Assembly (NCBI GenBank): GCA_948470475.1 | Contig: OX419341.1 | Span: forward strand, 20,852,264 to 20,916,263 | Origin: Galaxea fascicularis | Lineage: Eukaryota > Cnidaria > Anthozoa > Scleractinia > Euphylliidae | Length of the DNA: 64,000 bases | Direction: 5' to 3' | Shown here: positions 47,816 to 64,000 of the stretch, piece by piece | Layout of the letters: each line of letters begins with the position of its first letter | Position numbering within the stretch: the first letter of the stretch is position 1 | Made by a program: the position numbers and the translations under genes | The notes under the pieces: generated by a model | Database searches by the model: none | Told to the model about the DNA's origin: nothing | What the model saw: only the letters and a program-made list of their open reading frames with translations

Positions 47816-48199
47816 GGGTTCAATTCCTGTAGGGAGCTGTTTGTTTGTTTGTTTTTTTGTCGAGCATTTCATCATCGTGTTACTTGATATATCCATTTAT
47901 TTTTTTAAGAAAAACATTTTCTCGTCAAAATTTAGACGTAATGTTCTCTTTAGTCAAACTTGTACGTCAAGTAGGATCATCAGAAAACGGTATCAAACTT
48001 CTTCGTAACTTTCTACAACGTGATACAGCAAGTGTAGGAGTTTTCCGATCAAGGACGAATTCTTTTTTATGCAACACAACCATAAAAGAGGTTTTATCTG
48101 AAAATGTACCTTCCAGGGGATCAATTCTTGAAACGAAGTAATTGTTTTAAGCGGTTTTACGTTACCACGCAACAAAACCATTACCGACTCTTTGTTACT

Positions 48200-51100
48200 T
48201 TTTCCCTGACGTAGCACGTGTCATTAAAGTTCTTTTGAAGCCGAGAAAACACGAACATCGTGAACTGTTCTAAAATTGTAAGGTAAAGTTCTGCACAACT
48301 GAATGGTTTCTCTACAAAACTCCAATAAAAGCTGACGTTCGCGGGGCGTCGAGATAGCATTAATTGTTTTCGAACTTGAAAGAACTCTAATTCAACACGG
48401 AACGCACTATCTCTTCTAATTTATTCAATCAACAACCACAATAACAGAAAGACATTTTCACCCGCACAACAAGGGCTCTCCAGCTCGGGTCTTATTTGCC
48501 CATGAACTACCCAACATTTGTAAACATTGCAACGTTAGCACATCTTAGCTATCGTTACCACTGAAATTTACCTCTGGGCAAAATAGAAAGACCTTTCGTG
48601 TAATAAATGAGAGCGATATAAGCTTAATTAACTGGCCGACAACGAACTTCTTTTGTGTTAAGCCATCTGTGTGTGGGTCGAGGCGCCTGAAAAGATATTT
48701 TTTCGGACCATTGCCTGTGTTTGGCTAAAATTGGACAATAAAACCTCGCACTTTGAAAGTCGTGTAAAACACTTATTGTCACCAAACCATTAAGAAAAAG
48801 GGGAAATTTTGATCCGAGCGTTTTTGGTTTAATTAAAATGATTGACGGTCAAACAACATACTGCAAGGAATTAAGGCCTTTCAAATGGTCTATCAGTCAC
48901 AAAAATCAATGAAGTTATGGTTGTTTTCTCTTCTACAGATATACCAATCTGCTTACACAAAGCCTTATATTTCTAAAACGTTTCTTTTCGCAAAGGAGTT
49001 AGAGGTGGCAACTGTTAAATCCGTTTAACATTTTTTAACACATAGGGTTGGTTTAAATTCCCTGTGATGAGTTTATTTCAATTTTGTTTGGCTCCCGAAG
49101 CTAAATTTCAATGAAGCATTGTTGATGCACTGACATACCGAGTTAATCTGTTTTTCTTGTTGGTTTAAACTCTCTCAGCTGCGCACAAAACAATTAAATG
49201 ACCGTTCCCATGAAAATATTTGTCCAATACATTGAAATCTGGCTTGCCAAAAAATTAAGTCCTTTCACTAATATTTACAAAGTTTGTTTGTTTTCTTCCT
49301 TATAAAGCTTAGCAAAAGCTATCAAACCACTCCGATATATGCTTCATTGTTAATTGTAATATAGTTGTCATTTTGGTTTTATTCAATTATTTAAGTTTGA
49401 AAATCAGATATCCGTTTTTCCTCGCACTGAGCGGAGCCCCGTAGTGTCAGGAATAGTCCATGTCAAAACATCGCTATATTGCTGAGTAACACGAACTCAA
49501 AAGACATTTAAACAATTGAGAAGTATCAGGGAAAGTATTAAGTAATCAATCAAATCCAGCTGTACTTAATGTATAACAGCTCTCAGTTTAATTGTCTGTA
49601 GGATTACACCCACAGAAAATTTCGAAATAGACGTCAATTTACTCAAGGCCAAACTCTGCGAAGAAAGTAGTTTTCATTTCCAGATATAGGGTCACTTACT
49701 TTTCCATGGTACGTACACCCCAAAACTAAATGTTTCCAAACGGGTGATAAGTGGATGGTTGGCAAGCACACTGCCACTCTACACAACCGTAAACAGTATA
49801 AAATTACCCAGAAACATCGAGGCGAATGTTTTTCGGACTCACAAATACGTTTTACGGATAACTTAAGTGTCTTCTACCTACTATCAATAAAATATAAAAT
49901 AAAAATGACTAATTGTTTTTAGGCCTTTTTCTTTCCCTTGATCCTATTCACTTTCCCAGTCTGCAGTGCTTTTCATGTTAACCACGACTTATTTCTGCTA
50001 TAAGAGGTTTTGACAGCGTCCAGTTAATTACGTTTCCGCAGAATAAACTACGCTGGGTTAATCACAATTTTCAGCAGACTATATTCTTGTTGTAACTCAA
50101 CTTCTGGCCAAAAAACCAGCTTATTCTTTTTTTTTCAAAATGTGTAAGTCTTAAAAACAAAAATGTTTGCTGTGTTTAAAATGAAACATATTCGCTAAAT
50201 TTCCGACTTCCCATAAATAGCAAATTTTATTTCATTGGATTTATATGAAAAATAAAACCTTTCATTGTTTTTCTTCTCAAAAATAAACAATTTTCTCGTG
50301 TAAAAAAACCTAGACAAAATATAAAGCAATGCGAAATGAAATTTCCAGGTAGAGCTAATTTGGCAGGTCAAACAGTTCAGTACGTGTATTTGTCTTGCCA
50401 CCATGCGATAAATGATAATATTTTATAATGTTTCTATTTTTGGACAAGGTTATTTTTCAGTGGCGTGTGGAATTAGTTAACTGTAGAACCAATCCGTCTT
50501 GTACTCCGCCCTGGCAAAATGACGATATTTAGGCGATTACTTTGCAGTGGGAAAGTTTAAACAATAGTTGGATAAATAAGCTCTCAAGAAGTTTGAAACA
50601 CAACAAATGGTATCAGATGTTAACATTTTGAAAGGGGGAGAAAATTCCAGGTACAGCACAAGACGGCAAGAAGAGTTGAGGCTTTTGGAAGCAAACTAAT
50701 GACCATCTCAAAGAATTTTGCACATTCTTTGTAAATTGTATCCCATTCATTTGCTTGATTTTACTGTTACTTAAAGACTGAATGACACGCCAATTCATTA
50801 GTTACTCCATATAATATGGCCTGTGAAGGTGAGAAATCTCTTACACAAATGGGCTGTCCTCGCAATGAGTGAAATTTTATCATTTAAGTTCAAAGAATTT
50901 CTAGAAATTGCAGTTCATTGAATAGATCCCAAAGGAATAGGCGCAGAAAAGGCCTAAGAAGAAAAAGGTTTTATTTATATATTTTAATTAATTACGATTG
51001 TTTAACTGGAGTTACGTTAGCGGTTTGTACCTGGTGCAATCATTTTCAATTCCAGTACTTGAAGATTTTGTTTGATTTTTTCGTTTTGCATCCCAAGCAA

Positions 51101-53295
51101 AGCTCTACCTCAAGAAACAAAATTTGAAGAAAATTCTAATTATTTTTACTGACACCATGCGCGTTGAAGGTAAATTCTACATTAATTTTACTGAATCCAA
51201 TTTACACGGTTTTCATAACTAGCTATTTCCAAGTGTGTGATAATAAAGTTTCTTTCAATAGCCAAGCAGATGTGTATAATATCATAATCCATTGTTTAAT
51301 TTTTTTGCAAATATTACCGATGCCACAGGAAATTTGACCAAAAATATACAGGATAAATGTTTTTCAACGCCGTACCATAGCGCCCACGAACAAAGATGCC
51401 GAATTTTGGCAGGAAACAATCATGGTGAAGGAATCGTGAAATGATAAAAGAAGCAAGCGTGAAACTACATAGAAAACGCTTTTTCCAAATTACTGAATTA
51501 TCAGCTGTCTTTAGAAACCATATCTTTTTTTAACAGAATCTGATACTATTAAGAAAAAAATTACACCGTAGGTCGGGGAAATGCAAATTCGATGCAGTTT
51601 TCCTTCCTGGAAATTATTCCCTTAAAGATTGATAACTCTGGCGCGACCAAATACTATGCCCAACAAACCAAGATGGTCTGAGAAAGGATTCAAACGAAAC
51701 CAGGATGTTTTTCTTTTTCATTCAGGTCTACAATTTTGTTCCTGTTCAGCCAAGAGCGCGCGAAAGCGAGACGTTTCTGATTGCATGTTGAATGAATGTT
51801 TAATTTGGCAAATGTTGTCGTCTCGCAAAATTAGTTTCGTGCGAGGTCCACCTCAAGTGAGAGTGGGTAATCAAGATATTCGCAAAACGACGTTTTGTGG
51901 ACAACTTTCTTGTTTATCAGTTACGTGAACGTAATGGGCCCATTTAGGCGCATCCGTCCGGCAGAGTACGATTATTTATCGCTGCTTTTTTGCATTCATA
52001 GTCAATAGAATTCAAAGTGGCCATTTTGAAAAGCTTTTGGGGGTTCATTAGCATTTTTCTATTTCATCTTAGCGTTTCGAGTTTTAACTGGTTGTGACAT
52101 GCACACTGCCAGAGCTGAAATTATTTTGCTTTTACAAAGCTTATCTGATTCGTGGCAGGGTGCATAAAGTCATTGGGTATCTTGCCAAGTCAAAGCGCTA
52201 AATGGAGCGGCTTCTTTTGGCACTGAAAGAACTTCGACAAAAGACCTCTCTTTTGTCTCAAACTATGAAAAGAGTGTATTAACACACAAAGCCTGCGCAC
52301 AACATTTAGTCTTTTATTGACTGTACAAATTTAAATACAGCTGAAAATTCCCAGAGCAAGACAACGAGGACTATAGAGGTTGCATTAAAATTCTGTCGCA
52401 ATTGTCTTTTGTTCTGGCCACTTGAGGCCAGCACGTAAACGCAAGCGTGCTTTTCGAAGTCGCAAGCGCGCTTTTCGAAGTGCCGTTACGATCGGCAACG
52501 GGCGTGTCCCAGGAAAACGCTTGCGAGTTGTGACTTCTCACAGCTAAGATTAAAAGGAAAGACTTATTCATTTTACTTAGCACTTTTCAACAGCTCATCG
52601 TCTTATACAAGAATGGTTTGATATTACCTTAATAACTAAGTCAATGTAGCACGGATTAGTAAGCGAGAACTACACGGGTCTCAGACAAAACCATTATTAG
52701 GAAACGCTTATAACCGCTATCAAAACGTTCTTAGCTCAATGAGTGGACAGATTTAGGCGAATTAACCTCTGCAAACATGCGAAAACTTTGCTATTTCGTT
52801 CCTGATAATATGCGTCAACGGTCTGGTGGGAACAAAAGGAAAATTTGAATGTCGATGAAGCATGAGGCTAAATAGCGTCTCCCTTAAAGAATATCATGCA
52901 ATATTACATTCTTGCAAGGGAAAATTTAACCTTTTTTCATGATTTCACTCATTTTAGCATCTTGTTCATGCCATTCGTTCATTAAACTACTTAAAATACA
53001 TTGAATCTCACTGAAATTAAACCTTTTAAAATAATTTGTATTCAGGACAAAACACTCAAGCCTCACCTAGATTGAATCTATTACTTCAAGAGAATTGTTT
53101 TGGCTTTTAATTACATTGATGGTAATGTCACGATGGTTTTCAACCTTAAAATCAAACATTAAAAACAAATCCTGCTTCCTGCAACTAACTTTTACTTGAG
53201 AGGCTCCTTAAAAACAATGTTTCCTTGTATTTCCACAAAAGTAACATCACTGAATCTCAGATATTGTTTGTCCACGTTCGCCTCGCATTGCTGTT
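48200..53295. other. Gene-free, repeat-poor region downstream of Pitx
   Basis: No exon, long ORF or recognised element in about 5 kb. It should contain the Pitx 3' UTR in its right-hand part. AT-rich with frequent homopolymer tracts. Confidence 0.4.
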
Positions 53296-55846
<2,551 letters not shown>

Positions 55847-58800
55847 CCCTCTAGGTTAGTTTGGTGCTGGTTAAAATGTCCGCAGCCGATGACTTTCTTA
55901 TAGCAGTGAAAAAACTTTAAGTCACCTAAGACGCTGAACTGGACTTTAGTATGGTTGTTCTTGATTGTCGGGGGCAATCTGGCACGTTATAGGTTCGGCC
56001 TTGATCCAACCAGCATGTGTCCAAGTCGAGTCTGAAACTTAATGCGTCAGTGAGTTTCTTTTCAAACTGTACTGTGAGGCTGCAAAAGGCCGTCAGCCAA
56101 TCACAGTGCGACTTTTTTTTTATAAATAAACCCATATCTATATTAATTACATTTTAACGCTTTCAATTGTTTAGTTTGAAAAATACTTCGCAAATGTCAA
56201 TTGCGGTCTGAGGCGCCGACCCTTTGTGAGGTGCCGTTGACTAATTATCCGGAGGACAATTTCATTCACATCTCGACGCATGAAAAGAAGCCACACAGCC
56301 ACAAACCTTCGAGAACTCACGAGTCTTTAACGACATGCGGCAAATTTCAGGCAAGTTTTAAGTCTCCAGTAATGGTAGTTGTCCCAAAAGATTGTCCACG
56401 TTTTGGACAAGGCCCGTGATTGGACAAAGAAGCATGTCTATGTCGCTTACTTAATAAAGTATCTGATTCCTAATAATATGTAAATAGAACTGACTGTGCT
56501 AGCGCGGACAGGCAAAACAACTTGACAAGTATTGGTTGATTAATTTCTTGTTTTAACGTACTTCTTTGAGGAGCTAACGCTGTTTCCTAGCGAGACTTCG
56601 AGCTGTAATTAGGCTAGCGGTGACTTGATTTGCAAACCGTTTGACTTTGAGCTGCAAGAGGCTCTTTCTGTCATTTCTGTCTTACCAGCAATTGTAAATT
56701 CAAGTGCCTTTAGGCCGTTATCAAACAGAACAGTAACGGCTGTGTATCGCCAGAAAATAAACCAATAATAGTGTCGATAATACTTTTATGAAGGAATTCT
56801 TGCTCCACATGTTTTCGTCACTAGCAAGCTTCGATTCCAACTTATTTCTTATTAGGTTTCTGTATGTTTGTTTAACACACAAAAGCAAAATTTTCGTGAA
56901 GTCAAAACTTTATTAAAGTCCATGTATCGATTAATTTGTTATAAAAGACAGTGTAGAGTAAACAGAAAGCTTTGTGATGTGTACAATGAACAGTTTATTA
57001 AATTCGGTCTTGGCGCCTTCCGCGGACTGTTTCATTCAGTGTGTTTTTGTGATTTCATTACATTCACAATGGCTCTTCGACGCGTGAAGACCAGTGGTGA
57101 CAAAAACTGTAACTTCAAGCAAAATGCAGATTGAAAATACTTCCAATCCAAATATTTTTTTCGTAAAATCGCTGTAATTTTACGAGACAAATTTTTAGCA
57201 CAAATAAAATTGCAAGTGTCATCTGATGGAAATGATTTCCTAGGTCCGAAAACGTTTTAATATTCATTATTTGCCAAGCAAGTTTCTCTACCGACAGAGC
57301 GGGTGATGTTTACACGCCAAAGTTTTTGCTTTATTTTTCCGATTACGTCAAGAATAGTATCTAGTTAAGGTTTTAGTCATCTTTGGGACTGTTCGAGGCT
57401 TAACAAAATACCGTATGTGCGATTTTTGTACACTGTTTAATCTTCTCACGGCCTAGAAAATTATATTCGTCAAATACTCTGGGCCTATCCATGTTGTTCG
57501 TCGGCTTGTTCTATGGCTTGCTAATTAGCTATTAATCTCGAGGAAAGCTGACAAAGATTTTTTAATTAACCAGAAACACTTTGCAAAGTATAAGAACGAC
57601 TTTTCTGTCCCCAGAGTAAGCTTGTGTTACTGTGTGTACAGCTAAAACGTCTTCTCGTCTAACTAGGTTCCTTAATTGAATTTTAAAGGCCACATCGTGT
57701 GCATATGGATTGCAGATAAGAGAGTCAACAAACAATGGAAACTGTTTAAATGGAAGTTATTTCCTTCCGAAACGGAGCCGATGAAAAAGGTGCACGTTTT
57801 TGCCGACTTTTATCTACGTAAAGCCAAAAATATCTAAGAAAATATCTAAAGCTAGCCAAATGTTCAAATTATACCTTAACAAATCTAGTAATTGAGCGAA
57901 CTAAACAGCACCCTGGCGAGACCATTTTTCTCAATGCCTTTGATTGACTGGCCGGGTTTCAGTCGGATTTTAAACACATTTAAAGTTTAGGATCACCTTG
58001 AACAACATAATAAACAACACCAAGGGAACATTCTGCTCAATAGCTTTTTTTTTTCTAATTGTATAATTCAAAACTAAAAGAATTGTATCTGCCATTTTAA
58101 CGCTGCATTAGTATCTCGGTTTAACCGTCGATGAACCTAAAATGCTGTGTTTAAAAAAGATTGAACTCCGTGCATTAGTGCTTCAATTCAGTTCTGTTCT
58201 TCAGTTCTGGTCGTAAATCTGCCTGCAACTCAGTCCGATGGTTTACAATCTGAAGTTTTATCGTTCTGTAGAAATTTACCTTGTTGTTAGTTTTATTTTT
58301 CTCTTGCCTGCTTGCGTTACATAAGTTATTTTGATTACGGCCTAATGGCCCATTTAGCCCTAGAACTGATATATAAGCTTTTACAAACACCCTAATTACG
58401 CAAGCGAAGGCGAAAACGTCTTTGTTGCCAGAAAAAATTGCTAACAGCAAAAAAATAGAATCTGCATTTTTTTAATCAGAATTTTTTATTTTTTTCCCTC
58501 CTAAAATGAAACAGATCTTCCGAAGTTCGCAAATTTGATTCTGTATTTGACGTATATCTTGCCAAACATATATTTGGATGGTTTGTAATTGTCAGGCAAC
58601 TCGTTCAAAGTGGTCTTTTTTTATTTCTCTCACCTGTCTGCCTAATAATGTGTTCAGTGTCATAAGAAAGAGAAAATAGATTTTGGTCTTCCTCAGTGAA
58701 ACCATGAGTTTTAATGTGCTCAGATGTCGTACAGGCAATTTGGAGTATAGACAAATAACATGGCTACATTTGAATACTATTTAGTGAGTTTGTTTACATG

Positions 58801-61770
58801 GAATCTCATGATAACTTATGCCACCAGCGAAGCAAAATGTGCCTTAAAAAAATAAAGAAATGATGGTAAGATCAAATAGTTCATACGGGTGTATCATGAT
58901 GCCCTCTGCCAGAAGAGAATACTACGAAACGCCCCAGATTCACGAAAGTGGTCGTTAAAGAACGAGAGATCTCACTTTTCCAAACGTCGTTTTCAAATAT
59001 TGAGGTTATTACCAACGTCAGTGGTAAATATGTTTCCTTCGTCGTTTACCATTGAAAATGTGCATTTCCCTTGAACAAAAGCGTGACTGAATTCGGTGTG
59101 CCGTGCGATGGCAAAATGTCAGTTCCCGTGCTTATATCTAATTCGGTCAAACATCAAGTTACGTCAGTCATTGCCTTTCTGGGAATTGAATAAAGATCAT
59201 TGTGTTCGAGTCTCGTGCTTTTTTCCAACCAACCCTATGTGGTAGCAGATGTTTTACAAAGAGAGTTGTATGTTTATAGGGGTTCTATCAAACATTAGCA
59301 TAAATCTAGTAGCGTTCTATCACGAATGTCGGTCTCTGATTGGCTATGCTACTCGCTATGATTCTACGTGATAGATAGTGAGTAGCGTTTGTCAACAAAA
59401 TGGCGGCCCCTTCTCTGCGTTTTCAAAGTGTCTGTGTCGCTCTCAATTCCTATGCGTAATAGCTGATTCGGGCTGCACCCTCATCAGCTATCCCGCGATA
59501 GAAATATCGAGTTCATAATTTAATTGTTAAATAATCGTTGCTGATACTCGACCCTACAAGATCTTGACAAAGAAAGGATATCATTGTTTTACATGCCTTC
59601 AGCCGGATTGAATCATACAATGAAACATTGCTGAGCCGGAGAAACGAGAAGAATCATCCGGGGCAAGATCAATGGGCTCGTGCGCACTGCAGCCTCTCAT
59701 AAGTCCGTTTTTTTAAAAGCGTTCAGGCATGTCCCTATAAGTAATTGAAGGGTTGAATGCAACACTATGTACACATGACATTTTTCTGCGTTTTCGAAAT
59801 CTGGTGGCGTTCTGGACCTCTATGTTCAATGCTTTTTATAAAGCTAAATTTACCAGCAGTTGATTGGCGCGACATCGTGTTTATACCAGGTAAGTTAAGA
59901 ACACCTTAAAAACGTTTTCAGACTCAAATCGCAAAATTGAAAAATAAAAACGTCGAGCCTCAACTCCAAAATAAAACGTTCTCTTAAAAAAAAGGAATGT
60001 ACGGGCCCAAGACATGTATTGTGCTTACTGTGCCGTCTATTAAATAAGGCCCAAAACACGAAACAAGGAACTTAATCAGTCTCTTTTGCCTTTAGTTTTA
60101 AATAAAAGAACAGAAGATACTAAACTCGTCTCTTAACCCATATTTTCCTGAAAACTAAGAGCAAAACGATGGACAAAAATACAGCGAAATGTTTACTACA
60201 CAAAAGAAGGCCTATATGTGAGAAATCAGCAATTTTTTTGAGCAAAATAAAAAAAAACATCCCATAAACGTCACTCAGCATAGAGTTCCACCCAAGTCTT
60301 CAAAAAAGAGAATATTAAAGATCAAAGAATTTTTCAACTTCAACCCATCATTAGTTTCTTTGTTTCCTAAACTAGTGTCACTGTTGTCAGAGCGTTGACA
60401 AACAAAATGGATTGTCACGTGTAATGACTGAGTAGACATTGATCCGAAATTAAAAAGTTATTACCTCTTTTCAGAGGATCGCGGGAAAAGCAAACAAGGC
60501 ATTGTAAGGCACAAATGACGCATGCCACGCGCTCTCTTCTGGAGCAGTATTAAATAACCGGTGTAGACATCGCGGTGTACGAAAGCAATAAGATGGCCTA
60601 AGAATAACAAAGGATCATAAAGGCTGTGTTAGCTCTGCGAGTTGGGAACGCTGAACAAATTAATGTCGTCTGAGTAATTAAACAAGCATCCAGTACGTTC
60701 ACCTTTTAATTAATGAAGTAATTCACCTTGAAGTTCAAGGTCAATGTATAATTGTCATCCGGATAGGTGCGTTGCAATGAGCAAAATAATCTGATCGATC
60801 TTATCCAGTTACCTAATCTTGCGCCAAACTGATGACTGGTTTACGGAGCTTAACTAATTTGTAATCACGCAAAATATTTGCTTGTCTTGCACAGAGACTT
60901 TTAAATCTTAATTATTTTATCCCATTCAGATTTAGGTAGTTAAAGTAGCTACGCTTTCTCGTCGTGGAATCGTGACCTAGCATGCCTAGAAGAGATGAAC
61001 CGCGAGGTGCATAAAAAACTGTTCGCCTGACCATATACAATGAAAAGGGTGCCCGTGCGGCAAAGGTGGCTTCGAAAGTACATAACTTTGCGAAGAAGCT
61101 GAGTAACCAAACGGACGCTTTATTTAAAGTTTAATTTATTGAATAAAACACACGTTGGACTATTTTTTTTTTTTCAGGAAAATTTTGTAAGTAGCATAAT
61201 TCTATTTTGATAAAGAAGAAGCTTGGATAAAGACGTGTTTAGCTTGGAGGTTTTTACTCAAAAGAGAAGGAAAATTCCTAAACTATGAGATATGTTTTGT
61301 TTATAAGTACATGTAAACAACAAATGGGCCAAAGGACTATAGTCACCTTTCTTGTTCTGAATAGATCTCATAAGACAGCAGGAGAGCGGCGATGTTGGAT
61401 CCAAAACAAGTTTTCATAATCTAACACAAAGCTGGTCAAAACTGTCTGTATATCGTGGTGATGTTAAGCGATGCCATTTACACATCTTGTGCCCGGGCTC
61501 CTATTCTACGACGAAGAAACCTGCCGGCACAGAAGTTCGTTCTGTTTACATAAAGTTTCTCTTTCGTGATTCTCAGTATCGTTCAAGGAATACCCCTCTC
61601 GGGTGAGAGGCACGAATAATCTCACTTAGCAAAGGTAATTAACTATTTTATTTACAAGGCTGACAAAAGTGAGTACTTTTCCCGGTTTTGAGGGGAATCT
61701 TTTCAGATTTTCAACTGTCAAACCGAACAACTGAATTTGCAGTTTGATGCTAAAAGTATGGAGTTCATTT
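55847..61770. other. Region upstream of Pitx, no gene recognised
   Basis: No homeobox or other exon identified. Near 59290-59410, words such as CTCTGATTGGCTATGCTACTC and AAAATGGCGGCCCC suggest a degenerate interspersed repeat. The rest shows nothing nameable. It is expected to include the Pitx promoter. Confidence 0.35.
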
Positions 61771-61844
61771 TAACGAATTAGCTGGTCCCAACAGAGTAAA
61801 GCAGAGACGTGGTGTAATGCATCAGTCAATTTCAGCAGCCGGAA

Positions 61845-62520
61845 CAACACCACCCACCCACCCCCCCCCCCCCTCAAGCAACCCCGGGGCATTTGCTCAC
61901 GTTGTCCGTCCCTGTGGTGGGGCATTCGCAATTTTATCGCGGCCTGGGGGCAGGGCATTTGCGTTCCCTGGGGCGACCCCCGGGTATTTGACGCGCGGCT
62001 TGTTTTCAAAAGTACCATGGAGGAATTGATCGGCAAAGACTAGGCGTTTGTTTGGAGATTGCATGTTTGTTAATGTGTGTTTTCTCAATTTTAGATATTT
62101 CTCATTACTTGTAGGCACATAAATAAAAGCAACAGCTTGAACTATATTTTGTTTATCACATATCGAGAGATCGGAAACAATCAACGTGATCACAACTATT
62201 TCGCATTCAAAACTGGCCTAGCAGTTTTTAAATTCATGAAAGTCAACCTGGATTAAAATACTTAAAGCTTGCGAATCAAATGATGCGCTCTTCAAGACAG
62301 ATATTGTATCATCACTTAATCAGCCACTAATCAACTAGCATGAACTATTGTCTTTAAGGTCTTACCATTGTATTAAAATACTGAAAAGTGGAACGTTTAA
62401 TTCACTCAAGAAAAAAACTGCTGAGGTGTTGGAAGGCGACGATCCCGGGGACGGAGCATTTGCCCTCTTCCTTCGTCCCCATGCTGGGAGCATTTAGCCA
62501 GGGTGGGGGGGGGGGGGGGC
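61845..62520. repeat. C/G-rich repeat cluster with GGGCATTTG words
   Basis: Poly-C at 61860-61874 and poly-G at 62504-62519 bracket several copies of GGGGCATTTGC-like words (61884, 61920, 61953, 62447, 62489). Both parts seem to come from one repeat family, possibly two pieces of the same element. Confidence 0.45.
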
Positions 62521-62599
62521 GATGGACACTGCTGGAATTGAGTGATACATAACGAAAACCTAGGTAAGCGTTCAGCTGTGATTGCATTCATAAACAAGA

Positions 62600-64000
62600 A
62601 AGGGTGCGAGAACTACTCAGTTGCCTTTGAAGTAAAATGCTGTGTTAAGTCCCTGATACAACTAGATTAATAGCATGAATAAATATATGTTACTTTGTTT
62701 CAGTTGACGTACTAAAATCTCTGTTATGACTCCTTATTGGAGTAACTGACGCGTAACTGCATTACACTTGATCTTCTAAACACTATGGCGCCAGTGGAAT
62801 ACAAAATTGGATGTAATTTATGCTCCAGTGTAAAGCCGTCAAAGAGGTTAGAATGAAATGCAAACAAAAGTGTTTATTACATTATTTTGGACATAGTAGT
62901 TTATGATTTTGGACTATAAAGTTTTTTTATAGATGACGCAAACTAATGCTGGCGAACATTAGATTTGCAGCAACGTTCCTTGCCAGTTCTTTTGCGAAAT
63001 TGAGTACTATTTTTTGATCGGCTTAGTCCGGCAGGCAAGAAAAAAACGGACTAAGAAGGAGTAAAAGACAACACAAATTTATCCTCTCTGTCAGTAGGTA
63101 TTGTCTAATCTTAACGTGCTATCTGTTGCTATCTGGGCAACGCATGGGGTAACTCTGTGACACAGTATTCAGCAAAGGAACCGGAATGTTTACTTCTTGT
63201 GTAAACTGTTTCGTGTGCTTGGTGACAAGACCAAATGAAAGGACATATAAGGAACGTAAAAACCATAAAAACACTTCCTTTCAACGTGAATAAAAGCGGG
63301 TTAACAGGAAATGAAATTTGTGTTGGCGGTTTCTTTTGAAAACGGCTCTAGTGGACACAGAGCTGACGTCAATGGGTGAAGTTTTCGTAAAGATGTCTCT
63401 GTCTTTATTGGTTTTGTTGTGGACCGACGCATCGCATGAATAATGACACCCACATATTCTTTAGCTGTTTACTCAATGTGCTACATGTACGTTTTGTCAG
63501 TATTTCTATAAACGTTCAGCAAATTGCACTCAAAGTTTAACGGTGGAAAAATGGTAAACAGGGGGTTTGCCCCAACAACGGACGAAACTGAGCGGGAAGT
63601 AACATATTTCTTATGAAATTTTGGAATCTATGCATCTTTTGTTTCCTGAATTCAGCTCAAAACTTGATGGAAAAAGGCAGTCAATTGAGTCAGCTCTTGA
63701 GCAGTTGTTTAAAGTTGCCCTTTTTTGAATTCTTTAGTTTGACCGTTTCAACCCTTCACAGGCACTGATACAGCATGGCAGAATTTGTCACATTCACTCT
63801 CTATTGAATGCCCATATTGTTTGAAAGGTCATTTGACGGTTTTCATTACTCTTATCTTTGTATAACTTTGTTAAGTGTTTCATAGGGCACTTGTAATGAA
63901 CTGTTAAGTTATGCGTTGATCGCCCGTTTGAATACTCAACTAAGTCAGTGTTGATCGCGCGGCGTCCGGCGTTAGCAAGGCAGGAAAGAAGTCGCAACTC
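62600..64000. other. Right end of window, no gene recognised
   Basis: Only short chance frames. No repeat boundaries or splice-linked exons were recognised. Confidence 0.3.

Overview
This window is eukaryotic. It has AT-rich, intron-bearing genes and many short inverted-repeat elements, tRNA-derived SINE fragments and decayed non-LTR retrotransposons. The repeat types and homeobox complement fit an anthozoan cnidarian, most likely a stony coral. The organism call is inference from sequence character, not from a search.

The real genes are all homeobox genes of the paired-like, lysine-50 type, and all are on the minus strand. Three consecutive genes share one architecture. A short first exon carries a Groucho/TLE-type repressor motif (FSIESIL-like) and ends in ALxLAxKLA or [10 protein letters not shown] second exon begins DVILEAR or DIIL and runs through homeodomain position 46. 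A third exon starts [12 protein letters not shown] and holds a variable tail. The splice phases are identical throughout. The ALxLAERxA-DIILEAR linker and the homeodomain resemble the Dmbx family. Gene A is at 9222-15461, gene B at 20242-25482 and gene C at 29311-35497. A fourth first exon of the same type lies at 18736-18865 with no homeodomain exons of its own. It is either an alternative first exon of gene A or the remnant of a fourth gene. About 18 kb further on, at 53296-55846, is a Pitx gene, also on the minus strand.

Two upstream non-coding blocks are shared between genes A and B at nearly the same distance from the start codons, and parts of them are also found upstream of the orphan exon. 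The distal block contains GGATTA, the type of core site bound by lysine-50 homeodomains, so cross- or auto-regulation within the cluster is plausible.

Layout: 1-7240 is a decayed L1/Tx1-like LINE broken by three inverted-repeat elements. 7245-9221 holds an RT fragment and hairpins. 9222-35497 is the Dmbx-like cluster, with repeats in introns and spacers. 35.5-53.3 kb is gene-free, with a repeat-rich middle (42.4-47.9 kb) and repeat-poor flanks. 53296-55846 is Pitx. 55.8-64 kb has no recognisable gene.

Coordinates of exons come from reading splice sites by eye. No transcript or database evidence was available.
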